Below, one piece after another: positions 15,425 to 23,681 of a stretch of DNA of 34,352 nt (position 1 is the first letter of the stretch; each line of letters begins with the position of its first letter). A model generated the notes under the pieces. That model was given only the letters and a program-made list of their open reading frames with translations. It was not told the origin of the DNA and made no database searches. Both the position numbers and the translations under genes were made by a program. This stretch comes from Bacteroidales bacterium (GTDB lineage Bacteria > Bacteroidota > Bacteroidia > Bacteroidales > Lentimicrobiaceae), in contig JALHHH010000026.1 of the NCBI GenBank assembly GCA_022837485.1, positions 1 through 34,352 on the forward strand. The letters are read 5' to 3'.

Positions 15425-16267
15425 TTATACAGCTCCTCTTCTGAAGGTATCGCCCTGAGCAAGGTCGCCGGTTTCCCAGCCTTTGCGGAACCAGGACATT
15501 CGTTGCTGTGACGTTCCGTGTGTAAAATCGTCGGGGACGATCCGGCCCTGGGATTTCATTTGTATGTTGTCGTCGCCTACGGCAGCTGCTGCACGCAGTG
15601 CTTCTTCCAGATCGCCCGTTTCGAGGATATCCATCATGCGGTCGGCATGATGTGCCCAGAGCCCTGCAAGAAAATCGGCCTGAAGTTCAAGCTTAACGGT
15701 AAGTGCGTTGGCATCCCTTTCCGACAGGCGTGAGCGCTCCTGCTGCACCTGTTCGAGAATTCCAAGCTGGTTCTGCACGTGATGCCCTACTTCGTGCGCG
15801 ATAACATAGGCAATGGCAAAATCGCCCTGAGCACCGAAACGGTTCTTTAATACATCGCAGAAACTAAGGTCGATGTAGATTTTTTCATCGCCCGAGCAGT
15901 AGAATGGTCCGCTCGCTGCGCTGGCATATCCGCAGGCAGACTGCACCTGATCGCGGAAAAGAACCAGTTTGGGCTCGCGATACGTTTTCCCGGATTGACC
16001 GAACATCATCTTCCATACCTCTTCGGTGTCGGCCAGAACTACCGATACAAACTGTGCCATCTGATCCTCTTCGGCAGTGGTCTCAACCGTTTCCTGGGTT
16101 TGCATGTTCTGCAGCCCGCTCAGCATCTGACCCGGATCTCCACCCAGAAACCAGACAATCAGTGCAATTACAATGGTGCCTACACCACCGCCAACTGCCA
16201 TTTGCCCGCCCGAAATCTTCCGGCGGTCTTCTACATTTGAACTTGTTCTTCTGCCCTGCCAGCGCAT
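15425..16267 (-). CDS. ypfJ-like: Neutral zinc metallopeptidase, YpfJ/KPN_02809 family
   Basis: This 280-residue protein has the complete layout of the YpfJ family: the N-terminal RWQGRR..NVEDRR signature, one membrane segment at about 25-41, an Ala/Glu/Gln linker, and a peptidase domain with the zinc motif HEVGH at 158-162. A second-shell region with ELQADFLAGLWAHHAD supplies the third ligand Glu. Cys at 112, 124 and 137 may form a disulfide, which suits a periplasmic domain. The C terminus HGTSQQRMSWFRKGWETGD is the usual family ending. Its substrate is not known in any organism I can name with confidence. It sits 137 bases upstream of the deoxyhypusine synthase-like gene, but a promoter between them makes independent expression likely. 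Confidence 0.92.
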   Translation of the reverse strand: MRWQGRRTSSNVEDRRKISGGQMAVGGGVGTIVIALIVWFLGGDPGQMLSGLQNMQTQETVETTAEEDQMAQFVSVVLADTEEVWKMMFGQSGKTYREPKLVLFRDQVQSACGYASAASGPFYCSGDEKIYIDLSFCDVLKNRFGAQGDFAIAYVIAHEVGHHVQNQLGILEQVQQERSRLSERDANALTVKLELQADFLAGLWAHHADRMMDILETGDLEEALRAAAAVGDDNIQMKSQGRIVPDDFTHGTSQQRMSWFRKGWETGDLAQGDTFRRGAV

Positions 16268-16761
16268 AATAGTCGAATTTTCGGTTTACACTAACCAGTT
16301 CCAATCCGCAGCCGATTGCATTAATAATATTTTATGCCGGATTCAGAACGTCCTGACAAACTACAAACAGCCTGAAGCGGTTCCAGGTTTGATAAATTAT
16401 TACATAACTGAAAGTCAGTAAAATAGATTTTTGTTCCTTACGACTTTTGCTATCAATAAAGATAAGTTATTTGCGTTTAATCTGTAAGATGCAATTTTTA
16501 AAAGTGACAAATAAAAGATATCAGAAATGATAGGATTGCCGAACTTTTTAAGGGTGCGTGATGAAATCAGAGAACAATTCTGTTGCTTTTTGCGATATGG
16601 ATGGATAGGTGCCGGTGATTCAGAGAAAAAGAACCCAGAATCCGGAAACGGAGAGTCGGCGACCGGGTAAGTTGCTCGCGCTGGTTATTTTTTCAGGATT
16701 TGGGTTTGTGATTTGCGATGAAAACGTGTAGGTTTGGAAGGAATTTCAACGACAACGACTT
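16268..16761. other. Divergent intergenic region before priA
   Basis: These 494 bases separate two divergent genes and hold no convincing coding sequence or RNA gene. The middle part (about 16380-16530) is AT-rich and must contain promoters for one or both sides, but no full TAnnTTTG match was found. Confidence 0.45.
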
Positions 16762-19266
16762 TTGGCTGAAAAGGACTATATAACGCTGTTTGCAGAAATA
16801 CTACTGCCCCTTCCCGTTAAGGGATATTTCACCTATCGCATCCCTCAGGAACTTATGGGTGAGGTGGAAGCAGGCAAGCGCGTTGTGGTTCAGTTCGGAC
16901 AGAAGAAATTTTATACGGGTCTTGTCAGAAGGGTTCACGAAGATCCGCCAAAGGTAATGTCGATAAAGTATGTGTTGGCAGTTCTGGACCCTTTTCCCGT
17001 GGTGAATGAAAACCAGTTTCTGCTGTGGGAGTGGATGGCCGGATATTACATGTGTACCGTGGGAGAGGTGATGAACGTTGCCCTGCCTTCGGCCTACAAA
17101 CTGGCAAGCGAAACGCGTGTGCTGCTCGATCCTTCGTATGTGCACGACAGCGAAGTTCTCAGCGATCGTGAATTTCAGGTGGTTGAAGCACTGGACATGC
17201 AAGCCGTTCTATCCTTAACCGACATCAGCCGGATTGTCGGTATAGCCAAGGTGGTTCCTCTGGTAAAAACGATGATTGAAAAAGGGATTATACGCGTTGA
17301 GGAAGAGATTACCGAGCGTTATAAACCCAAAACCGAAATGTACGTGCGGTTAGCGGAAACTTTCATGGATGAGGCCCGGCTGAACCAGCGCATGGATGAA
17401 CTAAGCAAAAGGGCCTTCAAACAGCTTCAGACACTAATGGCTTATCTCAGCCTTTCGCGTTGCTTTTCAGGCAATCCTAAGGAGGTTTCTCGGCCTGAAT
17501 TGCTTTCAACGCCGGGCCTTTCCGATGCGCAGCTGAATGCGCTCGTAAAGAAGGGAATACTGGAGCTGTATTCCCGGGAAGTAAGCAGGCTGTTGCACGA
17601 TGAAGCCGTTGAAGCAGCCTCGGACATCCTCCTCACCGCTTCTCAGTCGCAAGCCCTGAATCAGCTTAAAGAGAAACTGGATGGCAACGGCATTGTTCTG
17701 CTGAAAGGAGTAACCTCGAGCGGTAAAACTGAGATTTACATCAAATTGATTGCAGAAACAATAGCATCCGGCAGGCAGGTGCTTTACCTGTTGCCTGAAA
17801 TTGCTCTAACCACCCAGATTATCCGTCGGCTTCAGCGGTATTTTGGCAGCAATGTGGGAGTTTATCATTCAAAATACAATGAATTTGAACGCATAGAAAT
17901 CTGGAATAAGGCCAATATTCCCCTTGCGGGAAGCCGCGACCACCAGCCCTATCGGGTGATTCTGGGTGCACGTTCGGCTTTGTTTCTTCCATTCCATAAT
18001 CTGGGGCTGATTATCGTAGATGAGGAGCACGATACTTCCTACAAGCAGGCGGATCCGGCACCGCGCTACAATGCCCGTGACGCAGCTACAATGATGGGTA
18101 CGCTGCATAACTGCCCTGTGTTGCTCGGTTCGGCCACCCCCTCTCTCGAGAGTTTTTATAATGCCACCAGCGGCAAATATGGCCTGGTTGAGCTCGGCGA
18201 AAGGTATGGCAACATTGAAATGCCCGAAATCCGGACCGTAAACATACGGGAAGAGGCACGCATGAAACGCATGAAGTCGCACTTCTCCCCGCAATTGCTG
18301 CAGGCCGTTAAAGAATCGCTGGATGCAGGCACCCAGATAATATTGTTTCAGAATCGCCGCGGTTTTTCGCTTCGGCTTGAATGCGACACCTGTCATCAAA
18401 GTCCGGGATGCATAAACTGCGATGTTACCCTGACCTATCACAAGCATATAAACATGCTTAAGTGCCATTATTGCGGGTACAGCATTCCGGTTCCTTCTAC
18501 CTGCCCCGAATGCCAGAGTCCGGCTTTGGTAATGAGAGGCTTCGGAACGGAAAAAGTTGAAGAAGAACTTGCTATACTGTTCCCTGAGGCGATAATTGCT
18601 CGAATGGATCTGGATACAACCCGGACGAAAAATGCATACCAGCGAATAATCGGAGATTTTGAAACCGGCAAAACCAACATACTGGTGGGGACTCAGATGG
18701 TAACAAAGGGTCTCGACTTTGATAATGTAAGTCTGGTTGGCGTGCTGAATGCCGACGGTATGATGAGTTATCCCGATTTCAGATCCATAGAGCGCAGCTA
18801 CCAACTTATGGCTCAGGTAAGTGGCAGGGCGGGACGAAAGAATAAACGCGGAACGGTAATCATTCAAACCGGAAATCCGGAACATCCGCTTCTGAAATGG
18901 GTTGTAAACGACGACTACAACTCGATGTTTCAGCAACAATTGTCGGACAGGTACCGCTACCAGTATCCTCCTTACAACCGTTTGGTAGAGATAAGCTTAC
19001 GGCACCGTAATCAGGAAGTGCTGAATACCGGTGCTGCCGTGCTTGCCGGAATGCTTAAACCCGTGTTCGGAAAACAGATGCTGGGTCCGGAATATCCCAT
19101 CGTTTCCAGGATCAGGAATTTATTCATTAAGAATTTTATTTTGAAAATTGGTAAAGGACAGCACGGGAAACAGCAGAAACTGGAACTCAGGAACCTGATT
19201 GCGAAATTTGGTGAATTGCAGGGATTCAAAAGCATCAGGGTAACGGTGGATGTTGACCCGGTTTAA
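16762..19266 (+). CDS. priA: Primosomal replication restart helicase PriA
   Basis: The 834-residue helicase reloads the replication machinery at stalled forks. The N-terminal DNA-binding part begins with LPLPVKGYFTYRIP. The helicase core has Walker A GVTSSGKTE with Lys near residue 322, DEEH near 420-423, and the LYLLPEIALTTQ and QNRRGFS segments. A zinc-binding insertion begins near Cys541 (ECDTCHQSPGCINC and later CHYCG, CPEC), and the final helicase motifs include GTQMVTKGLDF and SGRAGR. No ATG is available in frame: a TAG at 16729-16731 closes the frame upstream, and only TTG at 16762 gives the expected N terminus, so a TTG start is inferred. Length is normal for Bacteroidota. Confidence 0.95.
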   Translation: MAEKDYITLFAEILLPLPVKGYFTYRIPQELMGEVEAGKRVVVQFGQKKFYTGLVRRVHEDPPKVMSIKYVLAVLDPFPVVNENQFLLWEWMAGYYMCTVGEVMNVALPSAYKLASETRVLLDPSYVHDSEVLSDREFQVVEALDMQAVLSLTDISRIVGIAKVVPLVKTMIEKGIIRVEEEITERYKPKTEMYVRLAETFMDEARLNQRMDELSKRAFKQLQTLMAYLSLSRCFSGNPKEVSRPELLSTPGLSDAQLNALVKKGILELYSREVSRLLHDEAVEAASDILLTASQSQALNQLKEKLDGNGIVLLKGVTSSGKTEIYIKLIAETIASGRQVLYLLPEIALTTQIIRRLQRYFGSNVGVYHSKYNEFERIEIWNKANIPLAGSRDHQPYRVILGARSALFLPFHNLGLIIVDEEHDTSYKQADPAPRYNARDAATMMGTLHNCPVLLGSATPSLESFYNATSGKYGLVELGERYGNIEMPEIRTVNIREEARMKRMKSHFSPQLLQAVKESLDAGTQIILFQNRRGFSLRLECDTCHQSPGCINCDVTLTYHKHINMLKCHYCGYSIPVPSTCPECQSPALVMRGFGTEKVEEELAILFPEAIIARMDLDTTRTKNAYQRIIGDFETGKTNILVGTQMVTKGLDFDNVSLVGVLNADGMMSYPDFRSIERSYQLMAQVSGRAGRKNKRGTVIIQTGNPEHPLLKWVVNDDYNSMFQQQLSDRYRYQYPPYNRLVEISLRHRNQEVLNTGAAVLAGMLKPVFGKQMLGPEYPIVSRIRNLFIKNFILKIGKGQHGKQQKLELRNLIAKFGELQGFKSIRVTVDVDPV

Positions 19267-19319
19267 GATGTCACGGTTGCATACCATGCGGGGATATTGT
19301 AATGTGCTGCGATAAATCA

Positions 19320-19353
19320 TTGTATCTTCTGTCCGCCTTTTATTGTAAATTTG
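19320..19353 (+). promoter_or_regulatory. Bacteroidota promoter for ricT
   Basis: TTG at 19320-19322 and TAAATTTG at 19346-19353 are 23 bases apart, at the long end of the TTG-N17-23-TAnnTTTG range. The -7 match is complete. The transcript would start near 19360 and leave a leader of about 80 bases containing a hairpin. Confidence 0.5.
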
Positions 19354-19395
19354 CGATCAAAGTTCAATCCGTTGCGGTTGAAAGCTATATATCTC

Positions 19396-19420
19396 ATCGC
19401 CCGGTTCTTGCAGGGGCGAT
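19396..19420 (+). other. Leader hairpin upstream of ricT
   Basis: ATCGCCC (19396-19402) and GGGCGAT (19414-19420) pair perfectly around an 11-base loop, 19 bases before the ricT ATG. A four-codon frame ATG-AAA-AAC-TGA follows at 19424-19435, just ahead of the gene. A role in translational control is possible but unproven. Confidence 0.35.
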
Positions 19421-19439
19421 TTCATGAAAAACTGATCCA

Positions 19440-20552
19440 ATGGAAGAAACAGAAAATATATCACCCGAAAAAAATCACTTCAGCACACGCGGCTGTTGCC
19501 ACCAGCCGAGCCTTATCCATAAAAACGACAACCTGTACAGGAGCGGATTCTGTAAACTGGATGTTTTCGACTGGCTTGATTTTGTACCCCTCCCGGAAGG
19601 AAATAAACCGTTCGACTGCATTGAGGTGCGGTTCAAGAATAATCGCAAGGATTTTTTCCGGATAGCCTGTGAAACCGATCTTCACACCGGGGATATAGTA
19701 GCTGTGGAAGCCAATCCCGGGCACGACATCGGTATTGTAACCCTTGCCGGGGAAATAGTCAGGCTTCAGATGAAGAAGCGGTCGGTTGACCCGGCAAAAG
19801 ATGAGATCCGGAAAGTATACCGCAAGGCACGCCTCAGCGATATTGAAAAATGGATTACTGCAGTGGAGAAGGAAGACCGGACGATGTTCCGTACCCGAGA
19901 AATTGCTTCCGGACTGAATCTTAAGATGAAGGTCAACGACGTGGAGTATCAGGGCGACGATACGAAAGCCATTTTTTATTATACGGCCGACGAGCGTGTT
20001 GACTTCAGGGAGCTGATCAAAATTCTGGCCGATGAGTTTAAAGTCAGGATAGAGATGAGGCAGATCGGAGCCCGACAGGAGGCTGCCCGTCTTGGCGGCA
20101 TAGGAACCTGTGGCAGAGAACTTTGCTGCTCTACATGGCTGAACAGTTTCCATACCGTAAGTACCAATGCCGCCAGGATTCAGCAGCTTTCGCTGAATCC
20201 CCAGAAACTGGCCGGACAATGCGGTAAGCTTAAATGCTGCCTTAATTATGAATTTTCGAGCTATGCCGAGGCACTGAAGAATTTTCCGCCCGACGATACT
20301 ATTCTGAATACGCGCAAAGGCGATGCCTTCGCCCAGAAAATAGACGTGTTCGCTGGTGTAATGTGGTATGCCTATAAATCGGATCCCAATAACCTGATGG
20401 CGATACCGGTGGAACAGGTCAGGGAAATTATAGCCATGAATGGCAAAGGTACGCCCATCGACAAACTGGAGAATTATGCCAGGAAGGTAGAGAAAAAGAT
20501 TGATTTTGAAAACGTTGTCGGACAGGAGGACCTGCGTAGATTTGATAAGTAA
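19440..20552 (+). CDS. ricT: PSP1-domain protein RicT (YaaT family)
   Basis: The 370-residue protein is the Bacteroidota form of RicT. In Bacillus, RicT with RicA and RicF forms an iron-sulfur complex that affects RNA maturation and phosphorelay activity; a Bacteroidota role is not established. The PSP1 domain covers about residues 55-300. The conserved cysteine clusters are GTCGRELCC (Cys224, Cys229, Cys230) and GQCGKLKCC (Cys261, Cys266, Cys267). An N-terminal extension adds Cys19, Cys20 and Cys38, which is unusual compared with the Bacillus protein and may add metal ligands. The gene lies between priA and gldH, on the same strand as a run of housekeeping genes, and has its own promoter-like element. 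Confidence 0.88.
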   Translation: MEETENISPEKNHFSTRGCCHQPSLIHKNDNLYRSGFCKLDVFDWLDFVPLPEGNKPFDCIEVRFKNNRKDFFRIACETDLHTGDIVAVEANPGHDIGIVTLAGEIVRLQMKKRSVDPAKDEIRKVYRKARLSDIEKWITAVEKEDRTMFRTREIASGLNLKMKVNDVEYQGDDTKAIFYYTADERVDFRELIKILADEFKVRIEMRQIGARQEAARLGGIGTCGRELCCSTWLNSFHTVSTNAARIQQLSLNPQKLAGQCGKLKCCLNYEFSSYAEALKNFPPDDTILNTRKGDAFAQKIDVFAGVMWYAYKSDPNNLMAIPVEQVREIIAMNGKGTPIDKLENYARKVEKKIDFENVVGQEDLRRFDK

Positions 20553-20762
20553 TGTTCGGTTAGGGAAACCGTAAACCGTTAATTCAGTGCCGAAATTCCG
20601 GATGTTTTCGTTTGAAACTGCCGGAAATCGGATGCTCTTTTTACTGGCAATTATAATGCAGGGGTGCAGGGATGCGTTTACATAAGGCCGGCCTGCTCCG
20701 GTGGATGCCCGCTGAGAAAAACCGGGTGCGTTTTTTTGATTTTTTTTGACAATAGTTTTTTG

Positions 20763-21242
20763 ATGATGAATAGTATGGTTGTGATCCGAAATTTGCTTGC
20801 TGTAGTGTTTGCGATTTTTTTTCTTGCTTCCTGCGACAGCAGCAAGCATTTCGATGAGAATCTGAGCCTTCCCGGCGACGCCTGGCCAATGGATGAAGCC
20901 CTGACCTTTAATGTAAATATCGACGATACGGTGAGCACATACCGCTTCTTCATCAATGTCAGAAACAGCACGTCCTACAAATACAACAACATTTACTTTT
21001 TTCTTACCACCACCTATCCGGGCGGAGGAATGTCGCGCGATACCATTGAATGCATGCTGGCCGCACGCGACGGTTCCTGGCTTGGAAGGGGAAGCGGGAA
21101 GTATCGCGATAGCCGTATTCCCATTCGTACTCAGATTCGCTTTCCCCGAAAGGGCGAATATGTTTTACGCCTGAATCAGGCAATGCGTGAAGACATTTTA
21201 CACGGGATTTCGGAAGCCGGTATCAGGCTGGAAAAGGAATAA
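20763..21242 (+). CDS. gldH: Gliding motility lipoprotein GldH
   Basis: I place the start at the ATG at 20763 because it begins a lipoprotein signal peptide ending in LASC (Cys23); the frame extends 33 codons upstream but those lack signal character. The 159-residue protein carries the GldH pattern: SLPGDAWPMDEALTFNVNIDDT, then RNSTSYKYNNIYFFLTTTYPGG, and a C-terminal EDILHGISEAGIRLEK. In Flavobacterium GldH is required for gliding, but homologues occur widely in non-gliding Bacteroidota, so motility cannot be inferred from it alone. The gene sits between ricT and the penicillin-binding protein gene, an arrangement I recall from other Bacteroidota and which may reflect an envelope role. Confidence 0.85.
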   Translation: MMNSMVVIRNLLAVVFAIFFLASCDSSKHFDENLSLPGDAWPMDEALTFNVNIDDTVSTYRFFINVRNSTSYKYNNIYFFLTTTYPGGGMSRDTIECMLAARDGSWLGRGSGKYRDSRIPIRTQIRFPRKGEYVLRLNQAMREDILHGISEAGIRLEKE

Positions 21243-21311
21243 ATACCGGAGTAAGGACCGGATGCTCAAACTTTTGATGAGACAGGAATACAGAACGAAT
21301 TATTTATTGCA

Positions 21312-23666
21312 ATGACTAAGAAACAAAAGAGCGGAACGGCAGGAACCGGATTATGGATCGCCAGGTTTTGGAAGGCCTACTGGATTGTATTCGGATTTGT
21401 GGTATTGCTGTTTACCATCATTTCTCTGGGGTGGCTGGGCTTTATGCCTTCTTTCGAAGAACTTGAAAATCCCAAGAGTAACCTGGCTTCCGAAATCATT
21501 TCTGCAGATCAGGAACTGCTTGGTAAATACTACATCGAAAACCGCTCAAACATTAACTATTCCGAGCTTTCACCAAACCTGATAAATGCCATTATCGCCA
21601 CAGAGGATGCCCGGTTTGAAAAACACTCGGGTGTTGACGTGAAAGCGCTTTTCAGGGTAACGTTCGGACTGCTTACGGGTACAAATAAGGGGGGCGGGAG
21701 TACGCTTAGCCAGCAGCTGGCAAAGAATCTTTTTCCCCGGAAAGCCAACCGGAATTTTTTTGAAACGGTTTTTATCAAGCTCAAGGAGTGGGTCACTGCT
21801 ATAAAACTGGAGCGCAATTATACCAAAGAGGAGATTATTGCCATGTATTTTAATACCGTTGACTTCGGTGCCAATTCGTTTGGTGTGAAGTCGGCGGCAA
21901 AAACGTTTTTCAACAAGGAGCCGCTGGAGCTTACCATTGAGGAATCGGCCATGCTGGTCGGTATGCTGAAGGCTCCCACCTTTTACAGCCCTGTGCGTAA
22001 TCCCGAAAGGGCAATCAAACGAAGGGAAGTGGTACTGCACCAGATGCAGAAGTACGATTACATCACCGAACAGGTTTACGACTCCATACGGCAGATACCG
22101 CTTGATATGTCAAGATACCGCCAGCAGGATCATACTTCCGGCACCGGAACGTATTTCAGAGAATATCTTCGTATGGCAATGTCGGCAAAAAAGCCAGGCC
22201 GTAAGAACTACATCGACAAGCAGATGTATGCCGAGGATTCCATGCAGTGGGCCATGAACCCGATCTACGGATGGATAGAAAAAAATCTTAAACCCGACGG
22301 CTCAAAATATAACCTATATAAAGACGGGCTTCGGATATATACCACCATCAATTCGCGCATGCAACGCTATGCCGAGGAAGCGGTGGCCGAACACATGGGC
22401 AACGATATACAGCCGGCATTTTTTAAACACTGGAAGGGCAGGGAAGAAGCACCGTTTGACTTTCCAAGGAGTCAGGTAAAAGAAGAAGCCCATAAGCTTA
22501 TGGTAGCTTCGATGAAACGTTCGGACAGATACCGCCGCATGAAAGCTGCCGATATGCCCGAGGATTCAATACAACTGGCGTTCCATACGAAAGTTCCGAT
22601 GAAGGTCTTCACCTATAAAGGGGAGCGCGACACCGTTATGACTCCCTGGGATTCAATTCGTTATTGCAAGTTTTTCCTGCAGGCCGGACTTATGTCTGTG
22701 GAACCTCAGACCGGGTTTGTACGCGCCTATGTAGGGGGTATCAACTACAGCCACTTCCAGTATGACCACGTAAAGATGGCCAAGCGTCAGGTCGGCTCCA
22801 CGTTTAAACCTTTCGTTTATACGCTAGCCATGCAGGAAGGCGATTTTTCTCCCTGTACCAAGGTGGCCAACATACAATACAGCATCGATCTGCCGGAGGG
22901 CGGAAAATGGGAACCTAGAAATTCCAACGATTATAAAAAAGGTCAGATGGTAACGCTTAAGGAAGCTCTGGCTAACTCCATCAACTGGATTTCAGCGTTT
23001 CTTATCAAGCGGTATTCACCCCTGGCAGTTATTAAAATCGCCCGGAAAATGGGAGTGGTCAGCCCGATCGATCCCGTGCCATCCATTTCGCTTGGAACTC
23101 CGGATCTTACCCTCTACGAAATGGTAGGAGCCATGAACACTTACGCGGCAAAGGGTGTTTATATCGAACCTTTGTTTGTTACCAGAATTGAAGATAAAAA
23201 CGGGAATGTGCTTGCGCGGTTCATTCCCCGGCAGGAAGAGGCAATGAGCGAGGAGACCGCTTTCCTAATGCTGGAACTGATGAAGGGTGTGGTGGAAAGC
23301 GGTACCGGCGTGCGCTTGCGATACAAGTACGGGCTTACAAACACTATCGCAGGCAAAACCGGTACAACACAGAATAATTCCGACGGCTGGTTTATGGGTC
23401 TTACACCCGATCTGGTAACGGGCGTATGGGTAGGCGGTGAGGACAGGAGTGTACGCTTCAGAACCATAACGCTTGGTCAGGGGGCCAATATGGCGCTTCC
23501 TATCTGGGCTCTTTATATGAAACGCATTTATGCCGATCCAACGCTCAGTGTTTCACAGGGCGACTTTGAGCGACCGGCAACCCCGCTATCAGTAGAGATT
23601 GATTGCAGAAAATACGAAGAGTCGCAGAAAAAAGATATGAACCGCTTTAATCCGGGCGATTTTTAA
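21312..23666 (+). CDS. Class A penicillin-binding protein (PBP1A-type transglycosylase/transpeptidase)
   Basis: The 784-residue bifunctional enzyme polymerises and crosslinks peptidoglycan. A membrane anchor lies at about residues 22-44. The GT51 domain has catalytic Glu98 in EDARFEKHSG and the GGSTLSQQLAKNL segment near 131-143. The transpeptidase domain has the serine motif STFK with Ser496, the SxN motif SIN at 556-558, and KTGTT at 682-686, all intact. The cytoplasmic tail is short. The next gene, a GT-C-like membrane protein, begins 15 bases after the stop codon, so the two are very likely on one transcript. The 5' neighbour gldH is 69 bases away. Confidence 0.95.
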   Translation: MTKKQKSGTAGTGLWIARFWKAYWIVFGFVVLLFTIISLGWLGFMPSFEELENPKSNLASEIISADQELLGKYYIENRSNINYSELSPNLINAIIATEDARFEKHSGVDVKALFRVTFGLLTGTNKGGGSTLSQQLAKNLFPRKANRNFFETVFIKLKEWVTAIKLERNYTKEEIIAMYFNTVDFGANSFGVKSAAKTFFNKEPLELTIEESAMLVGMLKAPTFYSPVRNPERAIKRREVVLHQMQKYDYITEQVYDSIRQIPLDMSRYRQQDHTSGTGTYFREYLRMAMSAKKPGRKNYIDKQMYAEDSMQWAMNPIYGWIEKNLKPDGSKYNLYKDGLRIYTTINSRMQRYAEEAVAEHMGNDIQPAFFKHWKGREEAPFDFPRSQVKEEAHKLMVASMKRSDRYRRMKAADMPEDSIQLAFHTKVPMKVFTYKGERDTVMTPWDSIRYCKFFLQAGLMSVEPQTGFVRAYVGGINYSHFQYDHVKMAKRQVGSTFKPFVYTLAMQEGDFSPCTKVANIQYSIDLPEGGKWEPRNSNDYKKGQMVTLKEALANSINWISAFLIKRYSPLAVIKIARKMGVVSPIDPVPSISLGTPDLTLYEMVGAMNTYAAKGVYIEPLFVTRIEDKNGNVLARFIPRQEEAMSEETAFLMLELMKGVVESGTGVRLRYKYGLTNTIAGKTGTTQNNSDGWFMGLTPDLVTGVWVGGEDRSVRFRTITLGQGANMALPIWALYMKRIYADPTLSVSQGDFERPATPLSVEIDCRKYEESQKKDMNRFNPGDF

Positions 23667-23681
23667 TCAAACCTGATTTTT

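Noticed and set aside
17869..18939. 356-codon minus-strand frame antisense to priA
   Set aside because: It overlaps the helicase core on the other strand and reads as a random, cysteine- and histidine-rich product with no known domains.
19461..20849. 462-codon minus-strand frame antisense to ricT and gldH
   Set aside because: It lies wholly opposite well-supported genes, has no family resemblance, and its length is explained by codon bias of the sense genes.
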